64,000 nucleotides of DNA from Bradyrhizobium sp. 21 (GCF_023073335.1 NZ_JADPJG010000032.1:310001-374000); one strand, 5' to 3'; counted from the stretch's first letter, positions 1 to 8,719 are shown. Numbers and translations are program-made. Notes: generated from the sequence alone by a model not told the origin.

Positions 1-1278
1 CGTGGTGGACGGCGCAACCAGCAGCACAACGAGCCCGGCCAGCGCCAGCCAGTACCATTTGACGATGCCGGCCAGCCGCTCGTTCGCGGGCGGCCGGCAC
101 AGCGCGGCAAGTGCAACCAGGATCGGGTATTCGGCAATCCAGGAGAAGGTGAAAGGCGCAACGAGCCCTGCGAACAGGCCGCCGACCATGCCGCCGAACG
201 ACAGCGCGACATAGAAGCCGGTGAGATATTTGGCGGCCGGCCGCGTCCGCGCCAGTTCGCCGTGGCAGGCCATGGCGATGACGAAGAAGCACAATTGATG
301 GCCGCCGAGCGTCAGCAGCAGGTTCTGTTCGCCGCCGAAGGCCAGCAGGAAGACGACGCCCGCGATCGCGACCGGCTGGAGCATCAGCATCCATTTGTGC
401 GGCAGCAGCGGCCGCGACTGGAACACCACCACCCAGGTCAGCAAATACAGCGACAGCGGCAGCACCCACAGCAGCGGTGCCGCCGCAACGTCGGTCGAGA
501 TGTGCGCGGTGACGGCGATGAGCAGGCCGGACGGCACGCCGGCGAGGAAGATCCAGCGCAGCCGCGTCAGGAAACCGGGCGCCGGCGCATTCAGATCCTC
601 GGTCCGCGCATCGACCATTGCGAGCTTCGGCGAGCGCAACAGCAGGACGCCGCATGCGGCGATCAGCAGGATCAGCAGGCCATAGCCGCCGGTCCAGAGC
701 CGGTTCTGCGTGTGCAGCGTGAACATCGGCTCCAGCAGGAACGGATAGGACAGCAGCGCGAGGAAGCTGCCGATATTGGAGGACGCATAAAGGAAATAGG
801 GATCGTGTCCGGCGGGATGGCCCGTGCGGACGAACCAGGCCTGCAACAGCGGATTGTTGGCGGCGAGGGCGAAGAACGGCAGCCCGATCGAGATCACGAA
901 CAGGCCGAGTAGCCAGATCGCGTAGCCGGAAGCGGGCGGATCGCCATAGGCGGTCGCGATGCCGAGCGGCAGCGTGGCGAAGGCCACGACCAGCAACAGG
1001 AGATGCACCACCACCGGAACGATGCGGTTCCTCACCTGCATCAACAGATGCGCATAGGCGTAGCCCGCCAGCAGCAGCGACTGGAAGAACACCATCGCCA
1101 CCGACCACACCGCCGGCGAGCCGCCGAGCCGCGGCAGCACCATCTTCGTGAACAGCGGCTGCACCGAGAACAGCAGCAGCGCGCTGACGAAGATCGCCGC
1201 GGTGTAGACCGTCAGCAACAGCCGGTTGCGTGACGAGGACGGCTGCTCCGTGGCGCCAGGTTGCACGATCGAATCCAT
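1..1278 (-). CDS. Spermidine synthase-like polytopic membrane protein (3' end outside window)
   Basis: The reading frame stays open from an ATG at 1278 down to the left edge (426 codons, no stop), so the gene is truncated by the window. The visible part is almost all membrane: about ten hydrophobic segments separated by short loops, starting after a ~20-residue polar N-terminus. The first segment continues into FSVQPLFTKMVLPRLGGSPA, which is typical of the membrane region of 'fused MFS/spermidine synthase' proteins, where a spermidine synthase-like domain follows the membrane part. That catalytic domain would lie beyond base 1 and cannot be checked, so substrate and reaction are unknown. It is divergent from the FAD oxidoreductase at 1509, with a short palindromic repeat in the gap. 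Confidence 0.8.
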   Translation of the reverse strand, partial: MDSIVQPGATEQPSSSRNRLLLTVYTAAIFVSALLLFSVQPLFTKMVLPRLGGSPAVWSVAMVFFQSLLLAGYAYAHLLMQVRNRIVPVVVHLLLLVVAFATLPLGIATAYGDPPASGYAIWLLGLFVISIGLPFFALAANNPLLQAWFVRTGHPAGHDPYFLYASSNIGSFLALLSYPFLLEPMFTLHTQNRLWTGGYGLLILLIAACGVLLLRSPKLAMVDARTEDLNAPAPGFLTRLRWIFLAGVPSGLLIAVTAHISTDVAAAPLLWVLPLSLYLLTWVVVFQSRPLLPHKWMLMLQPVAIAGVVFLLAFGGEQNLLLTLGGHQLCFFVIAMACHGELARTRPAAKYLTGFYVALSFGGMVGGLFAGLVAPFTFSWIAEYPILVALAALCRPPANERLAGIVKWYWLALAGLVVLLVAPSTT

Positions 1279-1290
1279 GGAAGCTCCAGC

Positions 1291-1345
1291 AAAAGCGTTT
1301 TCCAGCGAAGTGGGCACCGGGTCGCGCGAGAAAACGCGTCGAATA
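1291..1345. repeat. Short dispersed palindromic repeat (AAAGCG..GAAAACGCGTC family)
   Basis: The element has inverted ends GCGTTTTC and GAAAACGC with a conserved middle containing AGCGAAGTGG. A second copy with the same ends and middle is at 38671-38720, just after rnpB. It lies between two divergent genes and could influence their leaders, but no function is visible. Confidence 0.6.
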
Positions 1346-1508
1346 ACTCCCCCGGCGGGCGCCGGACGCGCGCAATGGAGCACAAGGCGCCTGAACGGGC
1401 AATAAAGGGTCTCGTGATGTTGCAGCGGGGAATGCTTGATATACAGATGTCATTCCGAGCCCGGTCGTTCAGACCGTCCGGAACGACCTGGAACATTTTG
1501 AATCCCTC

Positions 1509-3119
1509 ATGAGCGAAACCGACGTCGTCATCATCGGTGCTGGCCATAACGGCCTCACCTGCGCGGCCTATCTCGCGATGGCGGGCCTGCGCGTGCGCGT
1601 GGTCGAGCGCCGCAAATTGGTTGGCGGGGCCGCGGTCACGGAGGAGTTTCACCCGGGCTTCCGCAATTCGGTCGCGGCCTATACCGTAAGCCTGCTCAAT
1701 CCGCAGGTGACCCGCGACCTCAAGCTCGCCGAGCAGGGCCTCCGCATTGTCGAACGGCGCGCCCAGAATTTTCTGCCCGCGCCCGACGGCAGCTATCTCC
1801 TCACCGGCGAGGGGCGGACGCAGGCGTCGGTTGCACGGCTGAGCGCGCATGACGCAAACGCGCTCGACGGGTTTTCGCGCGAGCTCGAAGACATCGCCGA
1901 CGTCCTCAGGCAATTCGTGCTGCGCGCGCCGCCGAACCTCCTTGCCGGCATTGGCACGGCCGCGATCCGCGAGGCCGTGAACGCGATCCAGAGCGCCAAC
2001 ATCCTGCGTGGGCTGTCGCTGGAGCAGAGCCGCAGCCTGCTCGATCTCTTCACCCGCTCGGCGGGCGAGATGCTGGACGAACGCTTCGAGCACGATCTGG
2101 TCAAGGCGCTGTTCGGCTTCGATGCCATCGTCGGCAATTACGCCAGCCCCTACGCCGCCGGCTCGGCCTATGTGATGCTGCATCACGCCTTCGGCGAGGT
2201 GAACGGCAAGAAGGGTGTCTGGGGTCACGCCATCGGGGGCATGGGCGCGATCACGCAGGCGATGGCACGCACCGCGCGCGACCGCGGCGTCGTGATCGAC
2301 ACCGATGCCGGCGTGCGCGAGGTCATCGTCGAGCGCGACCGCGCGGTCGGCGTGGCACTGGAGAACGGCGAGACCATCCGCGCGAAATATGTCGCGGCCA
2401 ATGTGAACCCAAAACTGCTCTATACGCGGCTGGTCGCGGCCGACGCCCTGCCGGCAGACTTTCTTGCCCGCATCCGCAATTGGAAAAACGGCTCCGGCAC
2501 CTTCCGCATGAACGTGGCGCTGGACCGCCTGCCCTCCTTCACCGCGCTGCCGGGTGAGGGCGATCATCTCTCCTCCGGCATCATCCTGGCGCCAAGCCTC
2601 GGCTACATGGACCGCGCCTTTCTCGATGCGCGAGCGCAGGGCTGGAGCCGGGAGCCGGTCGTCGAGGTGCTGATCCCGTCGACCCTCGACGACACGCTCG
2701 CGCCCGCAGGACAACATGTCGCCAGTCTGTTCTGCCAGCATGTCGCGCCGGAGCTTCCCGATGGAAAGTCGTGGGACGACCATCGCGACGAGGTTGCCGA
2801 CCTCATGATCGCGACCGTGGACAAATACGCACCGGGCTTTGCGACAAGCGTGCTCGGCCGCCAGATCCTCTCACCGCTCGACCTCGAACGGCAGTTCGGC
2901 CTGTTGGGGGGCGACATCTTCCACGGCGCGCTGACGCTGAACCAGCTGTTCTCGGCGCGGCCGATGTTGGGCCACGCCGATTATCGCGGGCCCCTGAAGG
3001 GCCTCTACCACTGCGGCTCCGGCGCCCACCCTGGCGGCGGCGTCACCGGCGCCCCCGGCCACAACGCGGCACAAGCGATCCTGAGGGACCACCGGTCGCT
3101 GTTCGGAAGCCGTGGATAG
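1509..3119 (+). CDS. FAD-dependent oxidoreductase of the CrtI/PYROXD2 type
   Basis: This 536-residue protein starts with a Rossmann dinucleotide-binding motif (GAGHNG, residues 10-15), followed by ERR, the acidic end of the second strand that binds the FAD ribose. The C-terminus carries LYHCGSGAHPGGGVTGAPG, the FAD-closing motif of phytoene-desaturase-like proteins and of mammalian PYROXD2. Length fits the family (500-550). The family oxidises or isomerises isoprenoid or other hydrophobic substrates; the substrate here is unknown, and no carotenoid genes are nearby. The start is the first ATG of the frame; no strong ribosome binding site precedes it. It appears to be a single-gene transcript. 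Confidence 0.9.
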   Translation: MSETDVVIIGAGHNGLTCAAYLAMAGLRVRVVERRKLVGGAAVTEEFHPGFRNSVAAYTVSLLNPQVTRDLKLAEQGLRIVERRAQNFLPAPDGSYLLTGEGRTQASVARLSAHDANALDGFSRELEDIADVLRQFVLRAPPNLLAGIGTAAIREAVNAIQSANILRGLSLEQSRSLLDLFTRSAGEMLDERFEHDLVKALFGFDAIVGNYASPYAAGSAYVMLHHAFGEVNGKKGVWGHAIGGMGAITQAMARTARDRGVVIDTDAGVREVIVERDRAVGVALENGETIRAKYVAANVNPKLLYTRLVAADALPADFLARIRNWKNGSGTFRMNVALDRLPSFTALPGEGDHLSSGIILAPSLGYMDRAFLDARAQGWSREPVVEVLIPSTLDDTLAPAGQHVASLFCQHVAPELPDGKSWDDHRDEVADLMIATVDKYAPGFATSVLGRQILSPLDLERQFGLLGGDIFHGALTLNQLFSARPMLGHADYRGPLKGLYHCGSGAHPGGGVTGAPGHNAAQAILRDHRSLFGSRG

Positions 3120-3435
3120 GTCTGTGGATGGGCTGTGGACAAGGCTGTTGGTAACGCTGTGAACGGGCGGTGGGTTACGCGGCGCGCCCCACCCGGCCAA
3201 GCCGGGTACAAGGTGGGGAAAACCTGGTGATGAGCGGCGGGATAAGGCCGTGGACAGCGTCCTGAAAACCGGCGGACAGCCTGTGGGCATCCGGTGATGT
3301 CGCATCCCTGTGAAAACCAGTCCCAAACGACTTCGCCCGCCGGGGGAGGCAATTCCGCCGACGGGCGCTGGTCGAAAACAGTTTTATGAAGAAAGTAGCC
3401 GCTGAAGAAAGTAGCCGCGCTGGGAATGGAGGAAA
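3111..3435. other. Gene-poor spacer with clustered TGTGGA (DnaA-box-like) words
   Basis: No gene is seen between the oxidoreductase stop (3119) and the pilin stop (3436). At its left end three near-DnaA-box words, CGTGGATAG (3111), TGTGGATGG (3123) and TGTGGACAA (3134), are spaced 12 and 11 bases apart, and CGTGGACAG recurs near 3250. The first overlaps the end of the coding region. A weak GC inverted repeat (GGGCGGTGGG..CCCCACC) follows. No promoter was recognised. Confidence 0.4.
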
Positions 3436-3600
3436 TTACTTCAAGGAGGTGCTAATCGACGTGAACTTGTCGTTCATCGTGGTGCCCAGGCTGTTCACCA
3501 CGGTGATGATCGCGAGCGCGATACCGGCTGCAATCAGGCCGTATTCGATTGCGGTTGCGCCTGAATCGTCGGACCAGAACTTCAAAACCATGCGCTTCAC
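3436..3600 (-). CDS. Flp-family type IVb pilin
   Basis: This 54-residue pre-pilin has a short basic leader followed by SGATAIEYGLIAAGIALAII, the Flp/TadA-system pilin motif: a prepilin-peptidase site before the glutamate-tyrosine pair of the mature N-terminus, then one hydrophobic helix. The start is set at GTG 3600 because GGAG lies seven bases upstream; ATG 3591 is an alternative, and the TTG further upstream would add an unlikely polar extension. Flp pilins assemble into adhesive Tad pili. No tad/cpa assembly genes are in the window, so this is an orphan pilin here. Confidence 0.9.
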   Translation of the reverse strand: MKRMVLKFWSDDSGATAIEYGLIAAGIALAIITVVNSLGTTMNDKFTSISTSLK

Positions 3601-3756
3601 GTCTCGTCTCCATTTCCCTTTCAAGCTGTGTTGGTGGCTCCCAACACCCGTAAATCTACGTTCTACAACCTGCGGTTAGGTTATCCACCGGATTGCAAGT
3701 TATGCGAAAAATTGGGAACAAAAGTTCCAGCAATTGAACCGAACGGAACCCCAAGG

Positions 3757-4644
3757 ATGCCGCCTACCCCCTCCCATCGCGCCAGCTTTTCGATCGGCAG
3801 CGAGATCGCTGCCAAGCGCGTTGTCGACGTGCTCAGCGAGGTCTTTTTCGAGGGCGATGCGGCGGTCGCGGCCTTCGAACGGCCGGACGGACAATGGAGC
3901 GTCGCGCTGCATTTCGCGGACGCGCCGGACCAGGCATGGCTGCGCGAACTCGTGGCAACTTCAGCAGGAAACGAGTTCGCGGACACCCTCGCCTTCGACA
4001 CCGTCGAAGCCCAGGACTGGGTCAAGGCAAGCCTGGAAGATCTCGTGCCGGTGCCGGCCGGGCGCTTCGTCGTGCACGGCAGTCACGACCGCGACCGCAT
4101 CGCCCCGAACAAGCTCGCCATCGAGATCGAAGCGGCGCTCGCCTTCGGCACCGGCCACCACGGCACCACCCGCGGCTGTTTACTGCTGCTTGACCATGTC
4201 CTGAAGAGTTCCCGGCCGAGGAACCTGCTCGACCTCGGCACCGGCACCGGCGTGCTGGGCATAGCGGCGGCCAAGGCCCTGCATCGCGCGGTACTGGCCT
4301 CCGACATCGACCCGGCCTCGGTCCGGGTGGCGGCGGAGAACGCGGCGCTGAACGAAGTCGGCAACCAGGTGAGGGTGATCCGCGCCACCGGCTTCGCCGC
4401 GCCTGATTTCGGCAGATGCGGCCCGTTCGACCTGGTGCTGGCCAATATCCTTGCCAATCCTTTGCGGCAATTGGCGGGGCAGATGGCGCGGCATCTTGCA
4501 CTTGACGGCCGCGTCATCCTCTCGGGCCTGTTGACACACCAGGCGCCCGCCGTGATCGCCGCCTACCGCGCGCGCGGCCTGGTGCCGCTGAAGCATTTGC
4601 GGATCGAAGGGTGGAGCAGCTTGCTGTTGCGGAAGATTTGGTAG
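3757..4644 (+). CDS. prmA: Ribosomal protein L11 methyltransferase
   Basis: This 295-residue protein trimethylates ribosomal protein L11 using S-adenosylmethionine. The SAM-binding motif LDLGTGTGVLGIAAAK and the following acidic strand end (ASDIDP) are present, as is the PrmA signature NILANPL near residue 230. The preceding AFGTGHHGTTR is the usual PrmA lead-in to the SAM fold. The start is placed at ATG 3757 (MPPTPSHR) because the upstream in-frame extension to 3628 is not protein-like and would overlap the pilin promoter region. The TAG stop codon lies inside a palindromic repeat that begins at 4641. Confidence 0.93.
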   Translation: MPPTPSHRASFSIGSEIAAKRVVDVLSEVFFEGDAAVAAFERPDGQWSVALHFADAPDQAWLRELVATSAGNEFADTLAFDTVEAQDWVKASLEDLVPVPAGRFVVHGSHDRDRIAPNKLAIEIEAALAFGTGHHGTTRGCLLLLDHVLKSSRPRNLLDLGTGTGVLGIAAAKALHRAVLASDIDPASVRVAAENAALNEVGNQVRVIRATGFAAPDFGRCGPFDLVLANILANPLRQLAGQMARHLALDGRVILSGLLTHQAPAVIAAYRARGLVPLKHLRIEGWSSLLLRKIW

Positions 4645-4754
4645 GGTGGATTAGCCCTGCAGATGCACGAAGTGCATCTGCTCGGCGTAATCCACCTCTT
4701 CTACTTCCTCGGAGACGAACTGTGGTGGGTTACGCTGACGCTAACCCACCCTAC
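4641..4754. repeat. Nested inverted repeat (GTAGGGTGG..CCACCCTAC) with inner hairpin
   Basis: The outer arms GTAGGGTGGATTAGC (4641) and GCTAACCCACCCTAC (ending 4754) are near-perfect inverted copies. Inside is a perfect hairpin, GCAGATGCAC-GAA-GTGCATCTGC (4659-4681). Further GTAATCCACC and GTGGGTTACG words between the arms suggest it is built from several copies of one unit. The prmA stop codon is within the left arm, so the element inserted at, or now provides, the gene end. It probably also acts as a transcription end for prmA. Confidence 0.75.
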
Positions 4755-4771
4755 GAAATATCCGCGCCGCC

Positions 4772-4951
4772 CTACTCCGCCGGCTTCTCGTCGGGGCGCA
4801 ATTTGCGCTCGCCCTGCAAGGCGCGCCTCGCGCGGCGCTCAGCGAAACGGTTGAGCATCTGGCTGATGAGGCCGCGCGGCTTCTTCGGTGTCGCCGCAGC
4901 CGGGGCGCGGCGCACCGGTGGCGAAATCTTCTCAAACGTAAACGCTGGCAT
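4772..4951 (-). CDS. Small basic protein of unknown function (59 aa)
   Basis: This 59-residue reading frame begins MPAFTFEKISPPVRRAPA and ends RKLRPDEKPAE. It is very rich in Arg, Lys, Pro and Ala with a short amphipathic stretch in the middle (GLISQMLNRFAERRARRALQ). No catalytic motif, membrane segment or signal peptide is seen. It is placed between the prmA repeat and the divergent aminopeptidase gene. Composition and frame suit a genuine small gene of the kind annotated as hypothetical in Bradyrhizobium, but nothing indicates a role. Confidence 0.6.
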   Translation of the reverse strand: MPAFTFEKISPPVRRAPAAATPKKPRGLISQMLNRFAERRARRALQGERKLRPDEKPAE

Positions 4952-5139
4952 CGTGTGTCCCCTCGCCGTTGAGATGAACCACTTGCTCGAATTTCCCTGT
5001 TATCCGGACGAAGCGCAACTGCCGCATCCTGTACTCCACTCAATTCGAATGGAACTTGTTCAAGCACAGTCCATGCCAGATACGGCCTCGAATGCGTCTA
5101 CATTGCGGACTGATCGCCATGATCCTAAAGTGATCCACC

Positions 5140-6969
5140 ATGTTCGAAGCGCACTTCCAGACATTCGAGGAGCCTGAGGCCGGCGTCGCATTGACGGCCC
5201 GGCTGGCCGCGCTCCGTGAAGAGCTCGCCCGCCGCAAGCTGACCGGTTTCGTGATTCCACGCGCCGATCAGCAGCAGAATGAGTATGTGCCGCCATCGGA
5301 AGAGCGTCTGGCCTGGCTGACCGGTTTTACGGGCTCGGCGGGATTGGCGGTGGTGCTCACGCACGAGGCTGCGGTGTTCGTCGACGGCCGCTACACGATC
5401 CAGGCCGCCAAGCAGGTCGATGCCAAGGCCTGGGCCGTGGAATCGCTGGTCGATCCGCCGCCGGAAAGCTGGGTGTCGGCACACCTGAAGGCCGGTGACC
5501 GCCTCGGATTTGATCCGTGGCTGCACACTTTTGCGGCAGCCGAGCGCCTGTCCGCCGCCTGTGCCAAGGCCGGCGCCGAGCTGGTCGCCGTCGACAGCAA
5601 TCCGGTCGATGCGATCTGGCAGGACCGGCCGCAGCCGCCGATTGCGCCGGTCGCGGTGCATGGGCTGCAACATGCCGGCGTCACGGAAGCCGAGAAGCTG
5701 ACGCAGATCAGAAGCGAGATCGGCAAGCTCGGCGTCGACGCGCTGGTGCTGTCCGACAGCCATGCGGTCGCCTGGACCTTCAACATCCGCGGCGCCGACG
5801 TCGCACATACGCCGCTGCCGCTGTCCTACGCGCTGGTCCCGAAAGACGGCCGTCCGACCATCTTCATCGATCACCGCAAGCTCTCCAATCTGACCCGCGA
5901 CCATCTCGAGCAGTCCGCCGACGTGCGCGAGCCCGACGCGATGGCGCCGACGCTGATGGCGCTCGCCAAGAGCGGTGGCTCGATCGCGCTCGACAATGCG
6001 ACCGCGGCCGACGCCCTCAGCCGGCTGATCACGGGCGCCGGCGGCAAGCCGGTGCGCGGCAGCGACCCGATTGCGCTGCTCAAGGCGGTCAAGAACCCGA
6101 CCGAGATCAAGGGCACGAAGACGGCGCATGTGCGCGACGCCGTGGCGCTGGCGCGCTTCCTCGCCTTCATCGACCGCGAGGCGGCGAGCGGCAAGCTCAC
6201 CGAGATCGACGCGGTCGAGGCGCTGGAGACGTTCCGCCGCGACACCGGCGCGCTCAAGGACGTGTCGTTCCCGACCATCTCCGGCACGGGCCCGAACGGC
6301 GCCATCGTGCATTACCGCGTCACCCGCAAGAGCAACCGGCGCATCGCGCCCGGCGATCTCCTGCTGATCGATTCCGGCGCGCAATATGAAGACGGCACCA
6401 CCGACGTCACCCGCACCATGGCGGTGGGCGAGCCCACCGGCGAGATGCGCGACCGCTTCACGCGTGTGCTGCGCGGCCACATTGCCATCGCGCGCGCGGT
6501 CTTCCCCGACGGCGCCACCGGCGCGCAGCTCGACACACTCGCACGACAATATCTCTGGGCCGCCGGAATCGATTTCGAGCACGGCACCGGCCACGGCGTC
6601 GGCAGCTATCTCAGTGTGCACGAAGGACCGGCGCGGATCTCGAAGCTCGGCACCACGCCGCTGAAGCGCGGCATGATCCTGTCCAACGAGCCCGGCTATT
6701 ACAAGACCGACGGCTTCGGCATCCGCATCGAGAATCTCGAGCTGGTGGTCGAAGCCGACATCCAGGGTGCCGAAAAGCCGATGAACGCGTTCGAGACGCT
6801 GACCCTGGCGCCGATCGACCGCCGTCTGATCGATGTCGGCATGCTGGGCAAGGACGAACTCGCCTGGCTCAACGCCTATCACGCGCGTGTGAGGGCCGAG
6901 GTGCGGCCGGCGCTCGACGAGGCGACCAAGGCGTGGCTCGACCAGGCCACGGCGGAACTGAAGGCGTAA
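5140..6969 (+). CDS. Xaa-Pro aminopeptidase (M24 family, aminopeptidase P)
   Basis: This 609-residue cytosolic metallopeptidase removes an N-terminal residue preceding proline. It has the three-domain layout of the long aminopeptidase P form: two creatinase-like N-terminal domains (about 1-310) and a C-terminal pita-bread domain. The dinuclear metal ligands are visible: Asp in LLIDSGAQY and TTDVTRT, His in GTGHGVGSYLSVHEGP, Glu in NEPGYY and the final Glu in RIENLEL. Length matches the ~600-residue class (eukaryotic XPNPEP1-like) rather than the ~440-residue E. coli PepP. No signal peptide. It stands alone, followed by a 102-bp repeat. Confidence 0.93.
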   Translation: MFEAHFQTFEEPEAGVALTARLAALREELARRKLTGFVIPRADQQQNEYVPPSEERLAWLTGFTGSAGLAVVLTHEAAVFVDGRYTIQAAKQVDAKAWAVESLVDPPPESWVSAHLKAGDRLGFDPWLHTFAAAERLSAACAKAGAELVAVDSNPVDAIWQDRPQPPIAPVAVHGLQHAGVTEAEKLTQIRSEIGKLGVDALVLSDSHAVAWTFNIRGADVAHTPLPLSYALVPKDGRPTIFIDHRKLSNLTRDHLEQSADVREPDAMAPTLMALAKSGGSIALDNATAADALSRLITGAGGKPVRGSDPIALLKAVKNPTEIKGTKTAHVRDAVALARFLAFIDREAASGKLTEIDAVEALETFRRDTGALKDVSFPTISGTGPNGAIVHYRVTRKSNRRIAPGDLLLIDSGAQYEDGTTDVTRTMAVGEPTGEMRDRFTRVLRGHIAIARAVFPDGATGAQLDTLARQYLWAAGIDFEHGTGHGVGSYLSVHEGPARISKLGTTPLKRGMILSNEPGYYKTDGFGIRIENLELVVEADIQGAEKPMNAFETLTLAPIDRRLIDVGMLGKDELAWLNAYHARVRAEVRPALDEATKAWLDQATAELKA

Positions 6970-7031
6970 GCGCGTCGTCGCGAAGCCGCATGGCACTACG
7001 CGATTTGCGCAAGGCTCTTTCCCGCCCCCGC

Positions 7032-7133
7032 TGTCATGCCACGCGAAGGCGGGGCATCCAGTACGCCGCGGCTTCTCCGTATACGATTGCTGCCTCTGGA
7101 ATACTGGATTCCCCGCTTTCGCGGGGAATGACA
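7032..7133. repeat. 102-bp paired-hairpin repeat element, copy 1
   Basis: The element runs from TGTCATGCCACGCGAAGGCG to CTTTCGCGGGGAATGACA. Both ends are inverted copies of each other over about 30 bases (..GGGGCATCCAGTA / TACTGGATTCCCC..) and each end folds into its own GC hairpin. The second copy at 8589-8690 has the same length and about 85-90% identity by eye. This is the architecture of REP/BIME or MITE elements. The two copies flank the Bcr/CflA gene exactly. Confidence 0.8.
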
Positions 7134-7287
7134 TCTGTGATGCGGCACGAGCATTGCGCCCAATCGGTCGCCATCGCGCCCTCATCATAACCGTCCCGGA
7201 ATCCGTATAGCCGCATTCCGAAACGCCGATATGCGTCTTGTGCGAGCGCGCTACAGTCCGATTCGAATTTCTGCGAGACGGACACGC

Positions 7288-8562
7288 ATGCACGGCATGA
7301 TCAGCAAGCCGTCGGAAACGGCGAAGAACCTCGCGACCTCGCGCGTGGTGTTGCTGCTGCTCGTCGTCATGACCGGCATCGCGCCAATCTCGCTTTACAT
7401 GCTGGTTCCGGCGCTGCCGGTGCTGGCGACGAGCTTTGGCAGCGACATCTCGGTCGCGCAGATGACAGTCTCGCTGTACATGGTCGGCATCGCGCTGTCG
7501 CAACTCATCATGGGCCCGCTGTCGGACCGTTTCGGGCGACGACCGGTGCTGCTCGGAGGACTGGCGCTGATGGTGGTCGCCAGCGTCGCCTGCATCTTCG
7601 CGGAAACGCTGCCGCAGCTGATCGCCGCGCGTTTCTTCCAGGCCCTGGGCGGCGCCGCCGGCATGGTGGTGAGCCGCGCCATCATCCGCGACATCTACGA
7701 GCGCGATCGCGTCGCCTCGATGATCAGCCTCGTCATCGCAGCGCTGATGATCGGACAGATGGTGTCGCCGCTCACCGGCGGCCTGATCGAGACGGCGTTC
7801 GGCTGGCGTGCGATCTTCTACGCCATCACCATCGGCGCGATCATCGTCGCCGTCGGCATCGCGGTGGCGCTGCCGGAGACGCGCCGCAGCCGCGCCGCCG
7901 GCAGCGGTTTTCGCGGCGACGTCGGCATGCTGATCCGCAACCGCGCCTTCGTCGGCTACGTGTTGTGCCAGGTGCTGGCCTCGCAGATCATCTTCACCTT
8001 CGCCGGCGGCGGTCCGTACATCGTGGTGACGCAGATGGGCCGCAGCAGCGCGGAATACGGCGCGTGGTTCGCGACGACGGGTTTTGCCTATCTCGTCGGC
8101 AATCTGCTCTGCGTGCGCTTCGCGCCCAGGCACTCGTTGGAGAAATTGATCTGGTTCGGCCTCGCCCTCCAGCTCTGCGGCAGCCTCTTGAACCTGCTGT
8201 GGAGTTTCACCGGCTGGAACGAGGCGCCCGCCTGGCTGTTCGGCACGCAGATGATCGTGATGGTCGGCAATGCCTTCGTGATGGCGAATTCGGCCGCCGG
8301 CGCGATCAGCATCCGCCCGGAGGCCGCCGGCACCGCGTCGGGCGCGATGGGTTTCCTCCAGCAGGGCATCGGCGCGCTGATGTCGCAATTCGGCGCCTAT
8401 CTTGGCGGCCACTCCGCGACCACGCTGCCGCTCACCTCGGCGGTGCTGGCGATCTCGCTGCTCTGCGCCTGCACGATGATCTTCGTCGTCCCTCGCCGCG
8501 AGGTCGTCGTGAGCGAGACGTTGATCGAGCAGGCGGAGGAGGAAGAGAGCGGGATGATGTGA
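7288..8562 (+). CDS. Bcr/CflA-type multidrug efflux MFS transporter
   Basis: This 424-residue protein has twelve predicted transmembrane segments. After TM2 it carries GPLSDRFGRRPVLLGG, the MFS loop 2-3 motif; the Bcr/CflA subclass is suggested by the extracytoplasmic start PISLYMLVPALPVLATSF and by LYMVGIALSQLIMGPLSD. The family (DHA1) exports drugs such as bicyclomycin or chloramphenicol and amino acids by proton antiport. The start MHGMISK at 7288 is chosen because the upstream in-frame extension is Arg-rich and not membrane-like; ATG 7297 is possible. It is alone between two copies of a 102-bp repeat. Confidence 0.9.
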   Translation: MHGMISKPSETAKNLATSRVVLLLLVVMTGIAPISLYMLVPALPVLATSFGSDISVAQMTVSLYMVGIALSQLIMGPLSDRFGRRPVLLGGLALMVVASVACIFAETLPQLIAARFFQALGGAAGMVVSRAIIRDIYERDRVASMISLVIAALMIGQMVSPLTGGLIETAFGWRAIFYAITIGAIIVAVGIAVALPETRRSRAAGSGFRGDVGMLIRNRAFVGYVLCQVLASQIIFTFAGGGPYIVVTQMGRSSAEYGAWFATTGFAYLVGNLLCVRFAPRHSLEKLIWFGLALQLCGSLLNLLWSFTGWNEAPAWLFGTQMIVMVGNAFVMANSAAGAISIRPEAAGTASGAMGFLQQGIGALMSQFGAYLGGHSATTLPLTSAVLAISLLCACTMIFVVPRREVVVSETLIEQAEEEESGMM

Positions 8563-8588
8563 GGGTGCGACGGTCGCCACGACCTCGG

Positions 8589-8690
8589 TGTCATCCCCCG
8601 CGAAAGCGGGGGATCCAGTACGCCGCGGCTTTTCCGTATCCTCGCACTGTCTCTGGAATACTGGATTCCCCGCCTTCGCGGGGAATGACA
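8589..8690. repeat. 102-bp paired-hairpin repeat element, copy 2
   Basis: It begins TGTCATCCCCCGCGAAAGCG and ends CCTTCGCGGGGAATGACA, with the same core words as copy 1 (CCAGTACGCCGCGGCTT and CTCTGGAATACTGGATT). The terminal inverted repeat is about 30 bases. It lies between the MFS gene and ligA, whose transcripts converge, so it can serve both as a bidirectional terminator. Confidence 0.8.
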
Positions 8691-8719
8691 GCGTAGCGAG
8701 ACGCATCAGCGCGCCCTCC

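Noticed and set aside
1212..2783. Minus-strand open frame of 523 codons
   Set aside because: Antisense to the well-supported FAD oxidoreductase; composition is not protein-like and no motif is found.
3111..3142. Replication origin
   Set aside because: The DnaA-like words are imperfect, there is no AT-rich unwinding region and none of the usual origin-flanking genes.
7034..7285. 83-codon minus-strand frame upstream of the MFS gene
   Set aside because: Its C-terminal third is translated from the 102-bp repeat; no family or ribosome binding site support.
5125..8706. Minus-strand open frame of 1193 codons
   Set aside because: It lies opposite the aminopeptidase and MFS genes, is extremely rich in Arg, His, Asp and Gln, and reads through both 102-bp repeats. 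It is a GC-rich antisense shadow.
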